41,207 bases of DNA from the NCBI GenBank assembly GCA_016787525.1, contig JAEUUP010000120.1, positions 1 to 41,207 of the forward strand. Direction: 5' to 3'. Each line of letters opens with the position of its first letter. Position 1 is the first letter of the stretch. The translations under genes and the position numbers were made by a program. The notes under the pieces are model-generated. The model made no database searches and was not told where the DNA came from. It saw only the letters and a list, made by a program, of their open reading frames with translations. Source of the stretch: Saprospiraceae bacterium (GTDB lineage Bacteria > Bacteroidota > Bacteroidia > Chitinophagales > Saprospiraceae). Positions 8,634 to 17,811 of this stretch are shown in pieces.

Positions 8634-8674
8634 TTGACGATTGACAGACCACCCCTCAGTATGCCAATCGTCAA
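8634..8674 (-). terminator. Hairpin after the adhesin gene with the iterated motif in its loop
   Basis: TTGACGATTG (8634-8643) pairs perfectly with CAATCGTCAA (8665-8674). The 21-base loop holds a copy of the iterated motif (8652-8660). It begins 16 bases past the adhesin stop. No long T-run follows, so its efficiency as a terminator is uncertain. Confidence 0.6.
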
Positions 8675-8690
8675 AATCTGTGCAAAAATA

Positions 8691-11600
8691 TTATTGCTTA
8701 ACAAAACGGTTGGATACGTTTCGGGCATAACTATCTTTGGCATGTATCTGATATATACCTGTTGATAGCTCTGATACATTAAATTCAAGTTTTTGAATAC
8801 CTAATTCAACAGCTCTTTTTTCAATCATACTCAATCTACCTAAAGCATCAAAAAACTCAAAATATATATGCCGCTTTTCAAGGCTGTTCAATTCTACAGA
8901 GATAAAATCTGTGGTCGGGTTGGGAGAAACTCCATAAATGACGACTGGAATTCCTTGAGTCGGTCGGTTATTTTGACTTGCGTTTGCGACATCACAATTT
9001 CTCGTTAATGTTATATTTTGAATAACCGATTGACAGCCTTTTATATCCTGAACGCGTATGGGGTAAGTACCAGTTGATAAAAAGAAAAAAGCATTATCGT
9101 TTTGATAGGTCAGACCACCATCTTTTGAGTATTTGTAAGGTGCATTCCCTCCTGAGATATTCGATACTGTAATGACTCCATTTGTTTTTGAGCCACACGA
9201 GCCATTGTAGGTACTTGTTTGGAATACAATAGGTGAAAGAAAGGAAATTTCAAGTTGCCTTGCAACACTTAAACAACCTAAACCATCTTTAATGCGCACA
9301 TTATATTTGCCAACAGCAAGATTTTTGAAAATATTACTAGTCTGAAAACTCGAACCAAAATCAATGCTAAATTGGTAACCAGAGCCGCTCCCACCTGATA
9401 CTGAATTGAATGAAATAAGACCATCGGAGGTGTTTTCACAGCTCACAGACTGATTGGTTGTTGTAAAGATGAGTTCTGGGTTTTGCTTGATGTTTATATT
9501 TTGGCTTATAACACAGCCAGAAGTATCTTTTACTTTTATACTGTACACACCTGACAATAAACTCGAAAAATAAGGGCTAGTTTGCCATTTTTGACCATTA
9601 TCAATGCTGTACTGATAAGGCGCAAAGCCACCAAAGACGTTGATATAGATTGAAGCATCTGAAGAACCATAACATAGATTGTTGTTTTGATTTATTTGTA
9701 TTGCAAAACTGCCTCCTCTAATCGTTGTCAATTGGCTGTTTGAGAGACATTGTGTTGCGTCTTTAACTCTAAGTGCATAGATACCTGTATTCAAGTTTGA
9801 GAAAATAGGGTTCTCTTGCCAACTGTTGCCTCCATCTATGCTATACTGATAGGGTGCAATGCCACCAACAATATTTTCTATCTTTACAGAACCACCTTGC
9901 TCACAATTGCCATTTTCACTCTTTATAGAAAAAAGAATGTTTTGTGGCTGCAAATTGATACGCTGAATAGCACTGATACAACCAACACTGTCTCTCACGC
10001 GGATATAGTAAGATGTGTTGGGCAAATTATAGAATGTATTTGAATCTTGCCAACTTATTCCATAATTTATCGAATAATGGTAAAAACGCCCTGTGCCACC
10101 TGTTACATTCTCAATTTTGAGACTACCTGAACGGCAACTTGTCTGGCTATTGACGACAAATTTAATATCTTCTGGCTCTTTGATATAAACGGTTTGAGTG
10201 AATGCACATCCGCCTATTTCTTTCACGACAACGGTGTAATTGCCTGATTTTAAGTTAAAAAAGAATGGGTTACTATGCCAATTGACACCACCGTCTATAC
10301 TGTAACTATAAGGTGCTCGACCCCTCAGTACCTTTATCAGAATGGCACCATCATTTGCCGAATGACAAAAATTATTTTTGGAATCTATAAATGCAGAGAT
10401 GTTTCCATTTCCACCCGATGCGACTTCAATCGAATCAGACCCCGAGCAACCATTAGCATCTGTGACCGTGACTTGATAAGAGCCGATGCCAACATTTATT
10501 GAAGGAATTGTTTGATTGTTGTTCCAAATGTATTTGAAAGGCGCAGTACCACCCAAAACAGTTGCTGTGATTGTCGTACTATCACTACCACAGACTGTTT
10601 GGTCTTCACCAGCATTGACCGTCAAACGAGTTGATTGTTGTACTTGTACTTGGTCAGACCCTGAGCAACCGTTTGAGTCAGTGACTGTGACTTGGTAAGA
10701 GCCGACACCGACACTTACTGAGGGGGTAGTTTGATTATTGCTCCAACTATAGCTGAACGGTGCAGTACCTCCAGAAATAATTGCTGTTAATGTTGTCGTA
10801 TTATTACCGCATACCGTTTTATCATCTCCTAAACTAATGCCTAAAATATTAGATTGTAATACTTTAGATTCAGCTATTCGAATGCAGCCATTGTTATCGG
10901 TCACCGTAACTTGATAGCTACCGATGCCGACATTTACTGAGGGGGTTGTTTGACCGTTACTCCAATTATACACAAATGGCATTTGACCGCTTGTTGTAGT
11001 GACGTTTAGAGTTGTCACACTGTTCGCACATACTGTCTGTTGCGCATTTAATTGAATGCTAAAATTGCTTTTTGAAACGATAACTTCATCTGATACAGAA
11101 CACCTGAAAAAATCATTGTTAGTTACCGTCACACGGTATGTATTGGCTGTGTTGACAACTATGGAAGGGGTATTGGCTCCCGTACTCCAAGTATAAATCA
11201 GATTAGAATGGGTGGTGTTGCTCACATTTGCGGTTAATACTTTAGATGAATTGCTATCACACAGTACCAAATCTGCCCCAAGTGACACCGTAGGTCTGGG
11301 TAAAATAATTATTCGTACTTCTTTGGGTTTGCCAAAACACTGAAGTGTTTCACTAGATGCGCTAGAGCAGATATTATTTTCAGGTTCATCGAAGACAAAA
11401 ACGGTTTGGCTTGTATCACAGACAAGTGTATTGCTTACTGAAATCAGCTGAGACCGATTCGACGACTTGTACCATGAAATTCTACCATTTGGAATGCTTG
11501 GAATGGCATTGAGTGTAATAGGTTCGCAGCTCGAAATGGGTACAAAATCAGCTAACTCTTCCGTTGAGTTTCCTCTAAATACTTTAGGCGTGCGGTTGGG

Positions 11601-12206
11601 TAAGTTGAAAACAGTTAAATCCAAACGACTTGGCGGACTGTAACAACCATTAGCAATTTCAAATGCGTAAACAGTATTGTTTCTAAAACTCGTATGCAAA
11701 CTGATGCTACCATCCATCACAGAAGGTAACGAATTACCTTGTCGGTTTATATTGTCATACCATACAAATGTCAAATTGGGGATAGGTTGAAAAAAAGCAT
11801 CTCGATGCTGAGCTTTGCCTGTGACAGACTCGCAGCCACAGAAACCATTGTGTTCGCCAATATAAGGTGCGGGAGGTGTTTCTTTGATAGAAACCGTAGC
11901 TGGAGGTGACGTTTGACTTGGGCAGCCGTTGGTAGATACTATAACATCGTAAGAACCATTGTCAGCAGTTGTCACTGATGGGAAAAATAGTCGAGCATTT
12001 GTCGCGTTGGGTATATTTGAGCCGTTTTTCCGCCATTGATAAGACAGATTTTGACCTGCATAACTGGCAAATAATGTCAATGTATCGCCCGAACATCGAG
12101 TTGAAGAGACAGGTGTTTGTATTAAGCTAATACCACAGTTTTGACTTTTCATTAGTATTGGGAGACCAACAAAAATGAGCAAAAGAGAATGTTTAAATTG
12201 GTTCAT
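8691..12206 (-). CDS. Large secreted SprB-repeat/Ig-like adhesin with T9SS sorting domain
   Basis: The 1171-aa surface protein opens with a Sec signal (MNQFKHSLLLIFVGLPILMKS). An Ig-like region with paired cysteines follows (~25-110, TLTLFASYAGQNLSYQWRKNG). Next come SprB-type units of the form WSNNQTTPSVSVG + SYQVTVTDSNGCS (~320-600), then five or more units with the signature APYSYSIDGG...NLxxGxYxVxVKD (~610-1080). It ends in a type A T9SS sorting domain (PNPTTDFISVELNSLE ... LSTGIYQIHAKD). Such proteins are exported by T9SS and attached at the cell surface; SprB itself mediates gliding in Flavobacterium. Two of the four TPS(V/I) units carry the iterated motif exactly (10717, 10936), while the others use different codons. 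A third copy (10321) encodes LRG. The ATG at 12206 is fixed by the signal peptide. Confidence 0.9.
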   Translation of the reverse strand: MNQFKHSLLLIFVGLPILMKSQNCGISLIQTPVSSTRCSGDTLTLFASYAGQNLSYQWRKNGSNIPNATNARLFFPSVTTADNGSYDVIVSTNGCPSQTSPPATVSIKETPPAPYIGEHNGFCGCESVTGKAQHRDAFFQPIPNLTFVWYDNINRQGNSLPSVMDGSISLHTSFRNNTVYAFEIANGCYSPPSRLDLTVFNLPNRTPKVFRGNSTEELADFVPISSCEPITLNAIPSIPNGRISWYKSSNRSQLISVSNTLVCDTSQTVFVFDEPENNICSSASSETLQCFGKPKEVRIIILPRPTVSLGADLVLCDSNSSKVLTANVSNTTHSNLIYTWSTGANTPSIVVNTANTYRVTVTNNDFFRCSVSDEVIVSKSNFSIQLNAQQTVCANSVTTLNVTTTSGQMPFVYNWSNGQTTPSVNVGIGSYQVTVTDNNGCIRIAESKVLQSNILGISLGDDKTVCGNNTTTLTAIISGGTAPFSYSWSNNQTTPSVSVGVGSYQVTVTDSNGCSGSDQVQVQQSTRLTVNAGEDQTVCGSDSTTITATVLGGTAPFKYIWNNNQTIPSINVGIGSYQVTVTDANGCSGSDSIEVASGGNGNISAFIDSKNNFCHSANDGAILIKVLRGRAPYSYSIDGGVNWHSNPFFFNLKSGNYTVVVKEIGGCAFTQTVYIKEPEDIKFVVNSQTSCRSGSLKIENVTGGTGRFYHYSINYGISWQDSNTFYNLPNTSYYIRVRDSVGCISAIQRINLQPQNILFSIKSENGNCEQGGSVKIENIVGGIAPYQYSIDGGNSWQENPIFSNLNTGIYALRVKDATQCLSNSQLTTIRGGSFAIQINQNNNLCYGSSDASIYINVFGGFAPYQYSIDNGQKWQTSPYFSSLLSGVYSIKVKDTSGCVISQNINIKQNPELIFTTTNQSVSCENTSDGLISFNSVSGGSGSGYQFSIDFGSSFQTSNIFKNLAVGKYNVRIKDGLGCLSVARQLEISFLSPIVFQTSTYNGSCGSKTNGVITVSNISGGNAPYKYSKDGGLTYQNDNAFFFLSTGTYPIRVQDIKGCQSVIQNITLTRNCDVANASQNNRPTQGIPVVIYGVSPNPTTDFISVELNSLEKRHIYFEFFDALGRLSMIEKRAVELGIQKLEFNVSELSTGIYQIHAKDSYARNVSNRFVKQ

Positions 12207-12627
12207 AAGTCTTTAAGTTTTGGTTTGTAGATTGCTTGTTTTTAGCACACAAACTATTATTTAACCTTAACAATAAGGAATCGTTTGTGTTATGCATAAA
12301 TAATTGCCTAGTAATAATTTATGTGCGATACTTGATGGCTTTTGACACCATTATTCGCTAAAACGAAAAGTGTGAACTTATGATGAAATAGTGGCTTTGG
12401 TGTTTTATCCTGTACTTTTAGGTGCATAGGTACAAACGAAAAACACAACTTGAATGAGACTGATTCGTCAAGTGTGCATTTCAAAGCAGTTGTTTTGTGG
12501 AAAGGATTTAGAATTTTGTATCAATTCTTGGGCAAAATTAATATTTACAATGCAAGTATGTTAGGATTTTATTTAAAATATTCAACAAGGAGTACAAAAT
12601 TAAATTTGGTATTGGTACATAAAAAAA
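12207..12627. other. Gene-free region upstream of the adhesin
   Basis: This AT-rich stretch should contain the adhesin promoter, but I find no well-spaced -33/-7 pair. A TAATTTTG-like -7 element on the minus strand at 12533-12540 lacks a partner. A 66-codon plus-strand frame (12450-12650) has no family resemblance and runs into the terminator hairpin, so it is not called. Confidence 0.45.
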
Positions 12628-12665
12628 AACTGTTGAGCATTTATTCCTAAATGGTCTCAACAGTT
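12621..12665 (-). terminator. Terminator of the first deacetylase gene
   Basis: AACTGTTGAG (12628-12637) pairs perfectly with CTCAACAGTT (12656-12665), and on the minus strand the stem runs straight into a T-run (plus-strand A-run ending near 12629). A smaller hairpin, AAGCCT/AGGCTT at 12688-12703, lies between this and the stop at 12711. Confidence 0.8.
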
Positions 12666-12710
12666 CAGCGTAAACATATTATGAGAAAAGCCTCGAAAGG
12701 CTTACAAACT

Positions 12711-14132
12711 TTATCGGATAAATGTCTGCCTATAAAATTGCTGCCCTTGACGTACCAACAAAAAATACTGCCCATGAGGCAATGAAGTCGTGTTCAGGCG
12801 AGCTGTTTTACCTTTGGTTTTTTCCGTCAAAACAATTCTTCCCAAAGTATTATAAACGGTTAATTGTAACCCTAAATCATCACCTGCGGGTAGTTCTACA
12901 GTTAAATAATCCGTAATGGGGTTGGGAAATACCTTTAATACTGAGGGGGTAGTTTTTTCATCAAAAATAGAAGTTGTTTTAAAGTCTGTGAAATCTAAAT
13001 TTATAAGTTTTTGATTTCCAGTACCTTTAAATGTGACTTTTACACCCGAAGGTACAATGACATTTGAAAAATTGACGGAAGAATTGACTACCAATGTCAG
13101 CGTTTTTCGTCGCAACCACTTGGGTACATTGTATAAATCGAATGTCAAATCCAATTTATTACCACTCCCACTTGTGGTGAAAGTGGCATAACGACGCATT
13201 TGTAAATATTCATAAACCTCTTGCAAAGGAGCCATCCACATATTGTCGAAGCCATTTTTGCCCCATGTATCGGCTGCCCGTTTCATGTAGGTATAAAAAT
13301 CTTTAAACCCAAAGACAGCTGTTGTATTGAAGTTGTCAATCCGATGCGTAAATTCGTTGTACCAAATTTTATTTCCTCCAGTAGTTTTGGCGACAGCTCG
13401 GTCAATAAAACTTGGAGATGTTTTGATACTCTCTTCCATTTCCATTCGATGGATGGTATTTCTCTCAAAACCACTATCTGATGTCACATTGAGTCCCCCA
13501 AAACCTATCGAATTGCCAGGTTGATTAAATACCAATTGGCTGCCTTGCCGATATGCAATATCATTATAAAAAGTATCACCCGAAGGCACAACAAAAAGTG
13601 GCATTTCAAGGCGTTTTTGTGTCTTATTGCGCACTGCTACGCTATTCTGTTCAATTTCATTTACATAATCATTACCTGACATCGGGCCATTCCAACGTGA
13701 ACGATGGGTATAAGAGTGATTAAAAACATCCCATCCCAAATCATAAAGTGTATCAAGTTGTTTCCACGTCAATTGCCCTTCAACATTGCCTGTATGCACA
13801 TCAATATTGGCTAAATTGGCTGTATTCCATGCCAAACCGCATCGAAAAGGAATATCATTGCCACAGCCATCAGTATAAAATAGTCCAGTATATATTTGCC
13901 CGTTGCCTCGTACCAGCCCTCCCTTAAAAACAGGTAATGCTGTTGTCATTGCATCATCTGTTGCATCATCAAGTGTAAAACTGTAAGCAAAATCTTTATT
14001 ATATTTCAAAAAAGCTTTTGCTACTGAGGGGGGTGTTGTCAGAGGTGCATCAAACTGAATCGTGATTTTTTGCCCCAAAACTGTTGTAAAAATTAGGCAA
14101 AAAATAGCAGCGTGGCAGATTGTTTTTTTCAT
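12711..14132 (-). CDS. Secreted NodB/polysaccharide-deacetylase-like protein with T9SS sorting domain
   Basis: The 473-aa product has a signal peptide (MKKTICHAAIFCLIFTTVLG). A NodB-like fold is suggested by SFTLDD (Asp55-Asp56, first deacetylase motif) and HSYTH (residues 139-143, the metal-binding HxxxH motif). Family members (CE4) remove acetyl groups from chitin, peptidoglycan or other polysaccharides. A beta-sandwich-like region (~330-390, PKWLRRKTLTLVVNSSVNFS) leads to a T9SS type A sorting domain (VFPNPITDYLTVELP ... HGQYFLLVRQGQQFYRQTFIR). ATG 14132 is chosen because it starts the signal peptide; the longer frame to 14168 is not credible. The iterated motif encodes TPPSV (~33-37) just after the mature N-terminus and TPSV immediately before the sorting domain. 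A close paralogue lies 85 bases upstream on the same strand. Confidence 0.85.
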   Translation of the reverse strand: MKKTICHAAIFCLIFTTVLGQKITIQFDAPLTTPPSVAKAFLKYNKDFAYSFTLDDATDDAMTTALPVFKGGLVRGNGQIYTGLFYTDGCGNDIPFRCGLAWNTANLANIDVHTGNVEGQLTWKQLDTLYDLGWDVFNHSYTHRSRWNGPMSGNDYVNEIEQNSVAVRNKTQKRLEMPLFVVPSGDTFYNDIAYRQGSQLVFNQPGNSIGFGGLNVTSDSGFERNTIHRMEMEESIKTSPSFIDRAVAKTTGGNKIWYNEFTHRIDNFNTTAVFGFKDFYTYMKRAADTWGKNGFDNMWMAPLQEVYEYLQMRRYATFTTSGSGNKLDLTFDLYNVPKWLRRKTLTLVVNSSVNFSNVIVPSGVKVTFKGTGNQKLINLDFTDFKTTSIFDEKTTPSVLKVFPNPITDYLTVELPAGDDLGLQLTVYNTLGRIVLTEKTKGKTARLNTTSLPHGQYFLLVRQGQQFYRQTFIR

Positions 14133-14217
14133 AAGTGATTTTTTTAGAACTGCTTCTTGACAAAACAATTCGCTCTATAATCGGTTATAAAATGCTTATT
14201 ATCATAAATCCTCCTTA

Positions 14218-15891
14218 TCAGTATTTCACAATTTTTTTAACCCAAAAATCTTGTCCATGATTGACACGAACAAAATAAAGACCTTGAGGCAAATTTTCGA
14301 TTGAAATGGTATTGAAATGTGATGCTGTTTGTCTGGTTTTGAGTTGTCCTGTTTGACTGTAAACTTCGATTGTAGCTGTAGTTTTGTCATCAAAATCTGT
14401 TTCTACAATCACTGTTTCGTCGGATACTGAGGGGGTAATTTTAACATTAAATTTTGACGCAACAAGTAACGATACAACTCTCGAATAGTCAAAAGTGCCG
14501 TCTTTATCCAACATTTTGAGCCGATAATAGCTCGTTTTGCTGAATTGTACATCTTCAAAAGAGTATTTTGAGCCATTGCCTGTCGCATTTATTTTTCCAA
14601 TAGGCGTATAACTGAACCCATCTGTACTTTTCTCAATTTCAAAACCATGAAATTTGCGTTCTGCTGCTGTTTCCCAATTCAAAACAGCCATTGTGTTTTT
14701 TGCAGTTGCCGTAAACTTGACCAACTCAACGGGCACAACCGGTGTATAATTTGTGAAATCTAAGTTTAGTAACTTAGTCGAACCCGTACCACGCCACGTA
14801 GCTGTGATACCTTGTGGTAACGTCACATTTGAGAAGTTGGCTGTCGAATTGATGACTAAAGTCACGGTCTTACGCCGCAACCAAGTCGGAACGGATGAAA
14901 GATTGAGCGTTATTTCTAATTTATTCTCAGCTGTTAGCGAAAGATTATAATTGACATTTTGGCGACTTACGACGTATTCATAAACTTCTTGCAAAGGGGC
15001 AAACCATACACGGTCACTGCCGTTTGTACCATAAACACTAGCAAGATTAGATATATAGTCTTTAAACTTATAAAAATTAAAGGCGGCACTGGTATTCATA
15101 TTGTTGATATAATGACCAAACTCATTGTACCACAGATGAGTGCCACCTGTACTTTGATTGGCAATATAGGTTAATTTAGTGGCATTATCCACTTGACTTT
15201 CAATGGTTTCGCGAAAGCCTTTGAGCTCAGTCATATTGGCATTATCATCTACTTGAATGCCATTAAAACTGACACCTCCTTGTGGATAGTTTTGGTCAAA
15301 AATGGCTTTATGACCCAATTGCAAAGCGACACTATGGTAGTTATAATCTCCTGATGGAGCAACGAAAATGGGCATTTCTACGCCCAAATGATTGCGTACA
15401 GCATCATTATTCTGTGTAATTTGATTAGCATAGGTATAATTCCCCGAAATATCTCCCCATGCTCGATGGGCATAGCTGTGATTGATAACATCCCAACCTA
15501 AGTTGTAAACCTCTTGCAGTTGTGTCCATGTCATATAATTGGGGTCATTAGCATTCGGTCCTGCGCCATAGGTATTGGTCGAATTCCAAGCTAAACCAAT
15601 TTTGAAGGGTAGATTGTTGCCACAACCATCTGTAAAGAAAAAACCTGGTGACGTATAGCCGCTATTAGGCACTATACCACCTTGAAACAAAGGTTTTGCA
15701 ACAGCATAGTGGTCAGCTGAACAGTCGTCGAGTGTAAAACTGTATGCAAAATCTTTATTGTAGCGCAAAGAGGCTTTAGATACTGAGGGGGTACTCGAAG
15801 GTGTTGCATCAAGTTGAAGGATGACCTTCTGTGACATTAATTGTATGCACAATAACAAAAAAATAACAAGAAGTGTATTAGTCTTTGTCAT
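14218..15891 (-). CDS. Secreted NodB/polysaccharide-deacetylase-like protein, tandem paralogue
   Basis: The 557-aa product is a paralogue of the next gene downstream. It shares the signal peptide (MTKTNTLLVIFLLLCIQLMS), the RYNKDFAYSFTLDD block with Asp55-Asp56, FTDGCGN, NHSYAH (His138 and His142) and the APLQEVYEY and VPTWLRRKTVTLVINS blocks. It is longer because a fibronectin-like segment (~395-475, VELVKFTATAKNTMAVLNWE) sits before the C-terminal sorting domain (ITPSVSDETVIVETDF ... LPQGLYFVRVNHGQDF). It is probably exported by T9SS to act on an extracellular or cell-wall polysaccharide. Both copies of the iterated motif (15782, 14426) stand at the same two borders as in the paralogue. ATG 15891 starts the signal peptide. 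The two genes probably form one transcript. Confidence 0.85.
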   Translation of the reverse strand: MTKTNTLLVIFLLLCIQLMSQKVILQLDATPSSTPSVSKASLRYNKDFAYSFTLDDCSADHYAVAKPLFQGGIVPNSGYTSPGFFFTDGCGNNLPFKIGLAWNSTNTYGAGPNANDPNYMTWTQLQEVYNLGWDVINHSYAHRAWGDISGNYTYANQITQNNDAVRNHLGVEMPIFVAPSGDYNYHSVALQLGHKAIFDQNYPQGGVSFNGIQVDDNANMTELKGFRETIESQVDNATKLTYIANQSTGGTHLWYNEFGHYINNMNTSAAFNFYKFKDYISNLASVYGTNGSDRVWFAPLQEVYEYVVSRQNVNYNLSLTAENKLEITLNLSSVPTWLRRKTVTLVINSTANFSNVTLPQGITATWRGTGSTKLLNLDFTNYTPVVPVELVKFTATAKNTMAVLNWETAAERKFHGFEIEKSTDGFSYTPIGKINATGNGSKYSFEDVQFSKTSYYRLKMLDKDGTFDYSRVVSLLVASKFNVKITPSVSDETVIVETDFDDKTTATIEVYSQTGQLKTRQTASHFNTISIENLPQGLYFVRVNHGQDFWVKKIVKY

Positions 15892-16058
15892 AGTAAGTTG
15901 TTTTAATCTGACCACAAAATTAAGGCTTTACTGTTGGAACTACAACCAAATTGCCTTTTTTTATCTTTTTTTACAAAAAAGTAGGTAGAAAATGGCTTTT
16001 TTTTTATTGTTTTACAAACAAAAAGTTGACGATTCTTCCTTTTTTGTTTCTAAAAAAT

Positions 16059-16066
16059 TAGCTTTG
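16059..16066 (+). promoter_or_regulatory. -7 element candidate (TAGCTTTG)
   Basis: TAGCTTTG matches TAnnTTTG, 29 bases before the ATG at 16095, in the divergent region between the deacetylase and the small unknown gene. A correctly spaced -33 element was not found. Confidence 0.35.
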
Positions 16067-16094
16067 CACCTCAAAAAAACAGATTGGTTGAGCA

Positions 16095-16457
16095 ATGATT
16101 CGAGAAGAATTTCCAGTAGAAGGTAGCCATTATCAGGGTGGTATCAGCGATGGTTGGCAGTATCAGATTCGATTTGCAGGCTCAAAATTGCAAGCGAGTT
16201 TGGATATGATTCGCGCTTTTCTCGATGAGGAAGGTTACGAGGACGTACCGTTACCCAAAACTCAGGACGAATTGTTGCACTTTCGCCTACCCACCAAACA
16301 GCAACAAATCTCGCTTTTTGACAACAACGGTTATGTTCACAATCCTATCAAAATCCTTTTTGACCCCAATGAGCGAACGTCTAAAACATTAATTCTCTGT
16401 ATTTTCGATGAAAAAGCGGACAACCATTTGCTCCGTTTTCATGGAAAAATAACGTGA
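16095..16457 (+). CDS. Hypothetical protein, 120 aa
   Basis: The product begins MIREEFPVEGSHYQGGISDG and has no signal peptide or membrane segment. The middle (KLQASLDMIRAFLDEEGYED) is an amphipathic helix, and the second half is beta-like with HFRLPTKQQQISLFDNNGYV. I do not recognise a family. Coding is supported by a TAnnTTTG element upstream, good codon composition and close linkage to the nucleotidase gene, which starts 62 bases after its stop. The pairing suggests one transcript but gives no function. Confidence 0.7.
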   Translation: MIREEFPVEGSHYQGGISDGWQYQIRFAGSKLQASLDMIRAFLDEEGYEDVPLPKTQDELLHFRLPTKQQQISLFDNNGYVHNPIKILFDPNERTSKTLILCIFDEKADNHLLRFHGKIT

Positions 16458-16519
16458 CAGCTTCTTACAATAGCAAAGTATTTATTGACAATAAAACATT
16501 CCTATTCAAGATTCAAAAA

Positions 16520-17038
16520 ATGAAACGATTAGCCATTGATATGGACAATGTCATCGCCGACATTACAGAAGCTTTTTTGAACTCACACGAGCGCGAAACA
16601 GGTGTGCGTCTGACCCCCAATGACATCAACGGGAAAATGGAAAGGGAAGCTTTTCCAACAGTTTTGGATTGGGTGAATACTGAGGGGTACTTCCGACACT
16701 TAGCCGTTATGCCTGATAGTCAACGAGTTGTGAAGCAGTTGATAGAACATTATGACGTATTCATTGTATCAGCAGCTACACAATTTCCGACTTGTTTGAA
16801 CGACAAAATGTTTTGGCTACAAGATCATTTTCCGTTCATCGGCTGGCAAAATATTTGTCTCTGTGGTTCAAAAACTATTATCAAAGCCGATATTTTGATA
16901 GACGACCATTTCAAAAATCTTGATTATTTCGAGGGTGAAACCTTGCTTTACACCACTTTTCACAACGTTTTTGCCAACGAAGGACGGCACAAAAGAGTGA
17001 ACAATTGGTTGGAAATTGAGCAAATATTACTGCCCTAA
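16520..17038 (+). CDS. 5'(3')-deoxyribonucleotidase (NT5C-like, HAD superfamily)
   Basis: The 172-aa cytoplasmic protein starts MKRLAIDMDNVIADITEAF. The DxDxV signature gives the HAD nucleophile Asp7 and acid/base Asp9. Later come FIVSAATQFPTCLNDKMFWL, containing the second-motif serine, and ADILIDDHFKNLDYFEGETL, containing the motif IV aspartates. This pattern and length fit the NT5C family, which dephosphorylates deoxyribonucleoside monophosphates. ATG 16520 places the HAD motif at the usual distance from the N-terminus; a GTG at 16454 would overlap the preceding gene and adds an atypical tail. The iterated motif encodes NTEG (core 16679) in the cap-domain region. The stop overlaps the stop of the convergent glycosyltransferase gene by four bases. 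Confidence 0.88.
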   Translation: MKRLAIDMDNVIADITEAFLNSHERETGVRLTPNDINGKMEREAFPTVLDWVNTEGYFRHLAVMPDSQRVVKQLIEHYDVFIVSAATQFPTCLNDKMFWLQDHFPFIGWQNICLCGSKTIIKADILIDDHFKNLDYFEGETLLYTTFHNVFANEGRHKRVNNWLEIEQILLP

Positions 17039-17811
17039 TACTTCGTCATATATTTAAAAAAGACAGCCCGAAGTGTAATCAAAAGATGGTTAAAAAAATT
17101 AGGTACAACGCCAAAATGCTCTTTCAAAACGGCATAACGGTCTTTCAACGATTGGTGGTGCCGTTTTTTAGATACACCGCCCATGAGGTATTCTGAAATA
17201 GTAGTATGCGTATTTGTTATATTTTGAGCGTTTTTCAAGCATTTAATGACCCAATCAATGTCTGCGGCTAAATTCCCTTCCATATACTGAGGGGCTATGC
17301 GTCGAGCTGGCAAAAAAGATTGATGACACACCACCATGCCCAAACGCATACTCCGCCAAGTCAATTTTTCAGGCAATTTTTGAACAGTCAAATCCGTTCG
17401 AGTACCAATATGTTGGCGGTCGTCGTTGACTAACATGGTTTCGCCATACAAAATATCGGTTGTGGGCGTAGCTGCTGCTGCTATTTTCTCGAGTGTTGTA
17501 TGCTCAAAAAGCCTATCGCCTGCATTCAGAAACAAAACAAACTCGCCTTTTGCAAGCCGTAAACCTTTATTCATCGCATCGTAAAGTCCTTTATCAGGTT
17601 CTGAAATCCAGCGAATTCTGTCTGAATGGATTCCTTCAGAAAAGGGGTGTTGCTGTGCTAAATTTTGTACAACCGAAAGTGTCGCATCTTTCGAAGCACC
17701 ATCAACGACAAGATATTCATAGTCCGTAAAAGTTTGATTCAGAACACTTTGCATTGTACCTTCAATAAGTGTCTCACCGTTATAGACTATGGTTATGATT
17801 GAAAATTTCAT
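17035..17811 (-). CDS. Glycosyltransferase family 2 (WcaA-like)
   Basis: This 258-aa GT-A-fold enzyme is predicted to move a sugar from a nucleotide donor to a growing surface glycan at the cytoplasmic face of the membrane. Visible landmarks are FSIITIVYNGE at the start, VVDGASKD (residues 36-42) for donor binding, EPDKGLYDAMNKG (71-83) and FLNAGD (94-99) in the position of the metal-binding DxD-like motif. The C-terminal ~80 residues are basic and helical (KKRHHQSLKDRYAVLKEHFG), as in many colanic-acid-type enzymes. Its ATG overlaps the stop of the acyltransferase gene (TAATG), so the two are translationally coupled. The iterated motif encodes APQY (17286). No membrane helix is obvious. Confidence 0.9.
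   Translation of the reverse strand: MKFSIITIVYNGETLIEGTMQSVLNQTFTDYEYLVVDGASKDATLSVVQNLAQQHPFSEGIHSDRIRWISEPDKGLYDAMNKGLRLAKGEFVLFLNAGDRLFEHTTLEKIAAAATPTTDILYGETMLVNDDRQHIGTRTDLTVQKLPEKLTWRSMRLGMVVCHQSFLPARRIAPQYMEGNLAADIDWVIKCLKNAQNITNTHTTISEYLMGGVSKKRHHQSLKDRYAVLKEHFGVVPNFFNHLLITLRAVFFKYMTKY

Noticed and set aside
8465-8788. Minus-strand 107-codon frame
   Set aside because: It overlaps the adhesin 3' end and its terminator hairpin; low-complexity hydrophobic composition reflects AT-rich DNA.
11161-11190. TPSI unit of the adhesin as a motif copy
   Set aside because: The DNA (ACTATGGAAGGGG) only loosely resembles the motif; it shows the protein repeat without the exact DNA signal.
12450-12650. 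Plus-strand 66-codon frame
   Set aside because: No family resemblance, no start context, and it runs into the terminator of the convergent gene.
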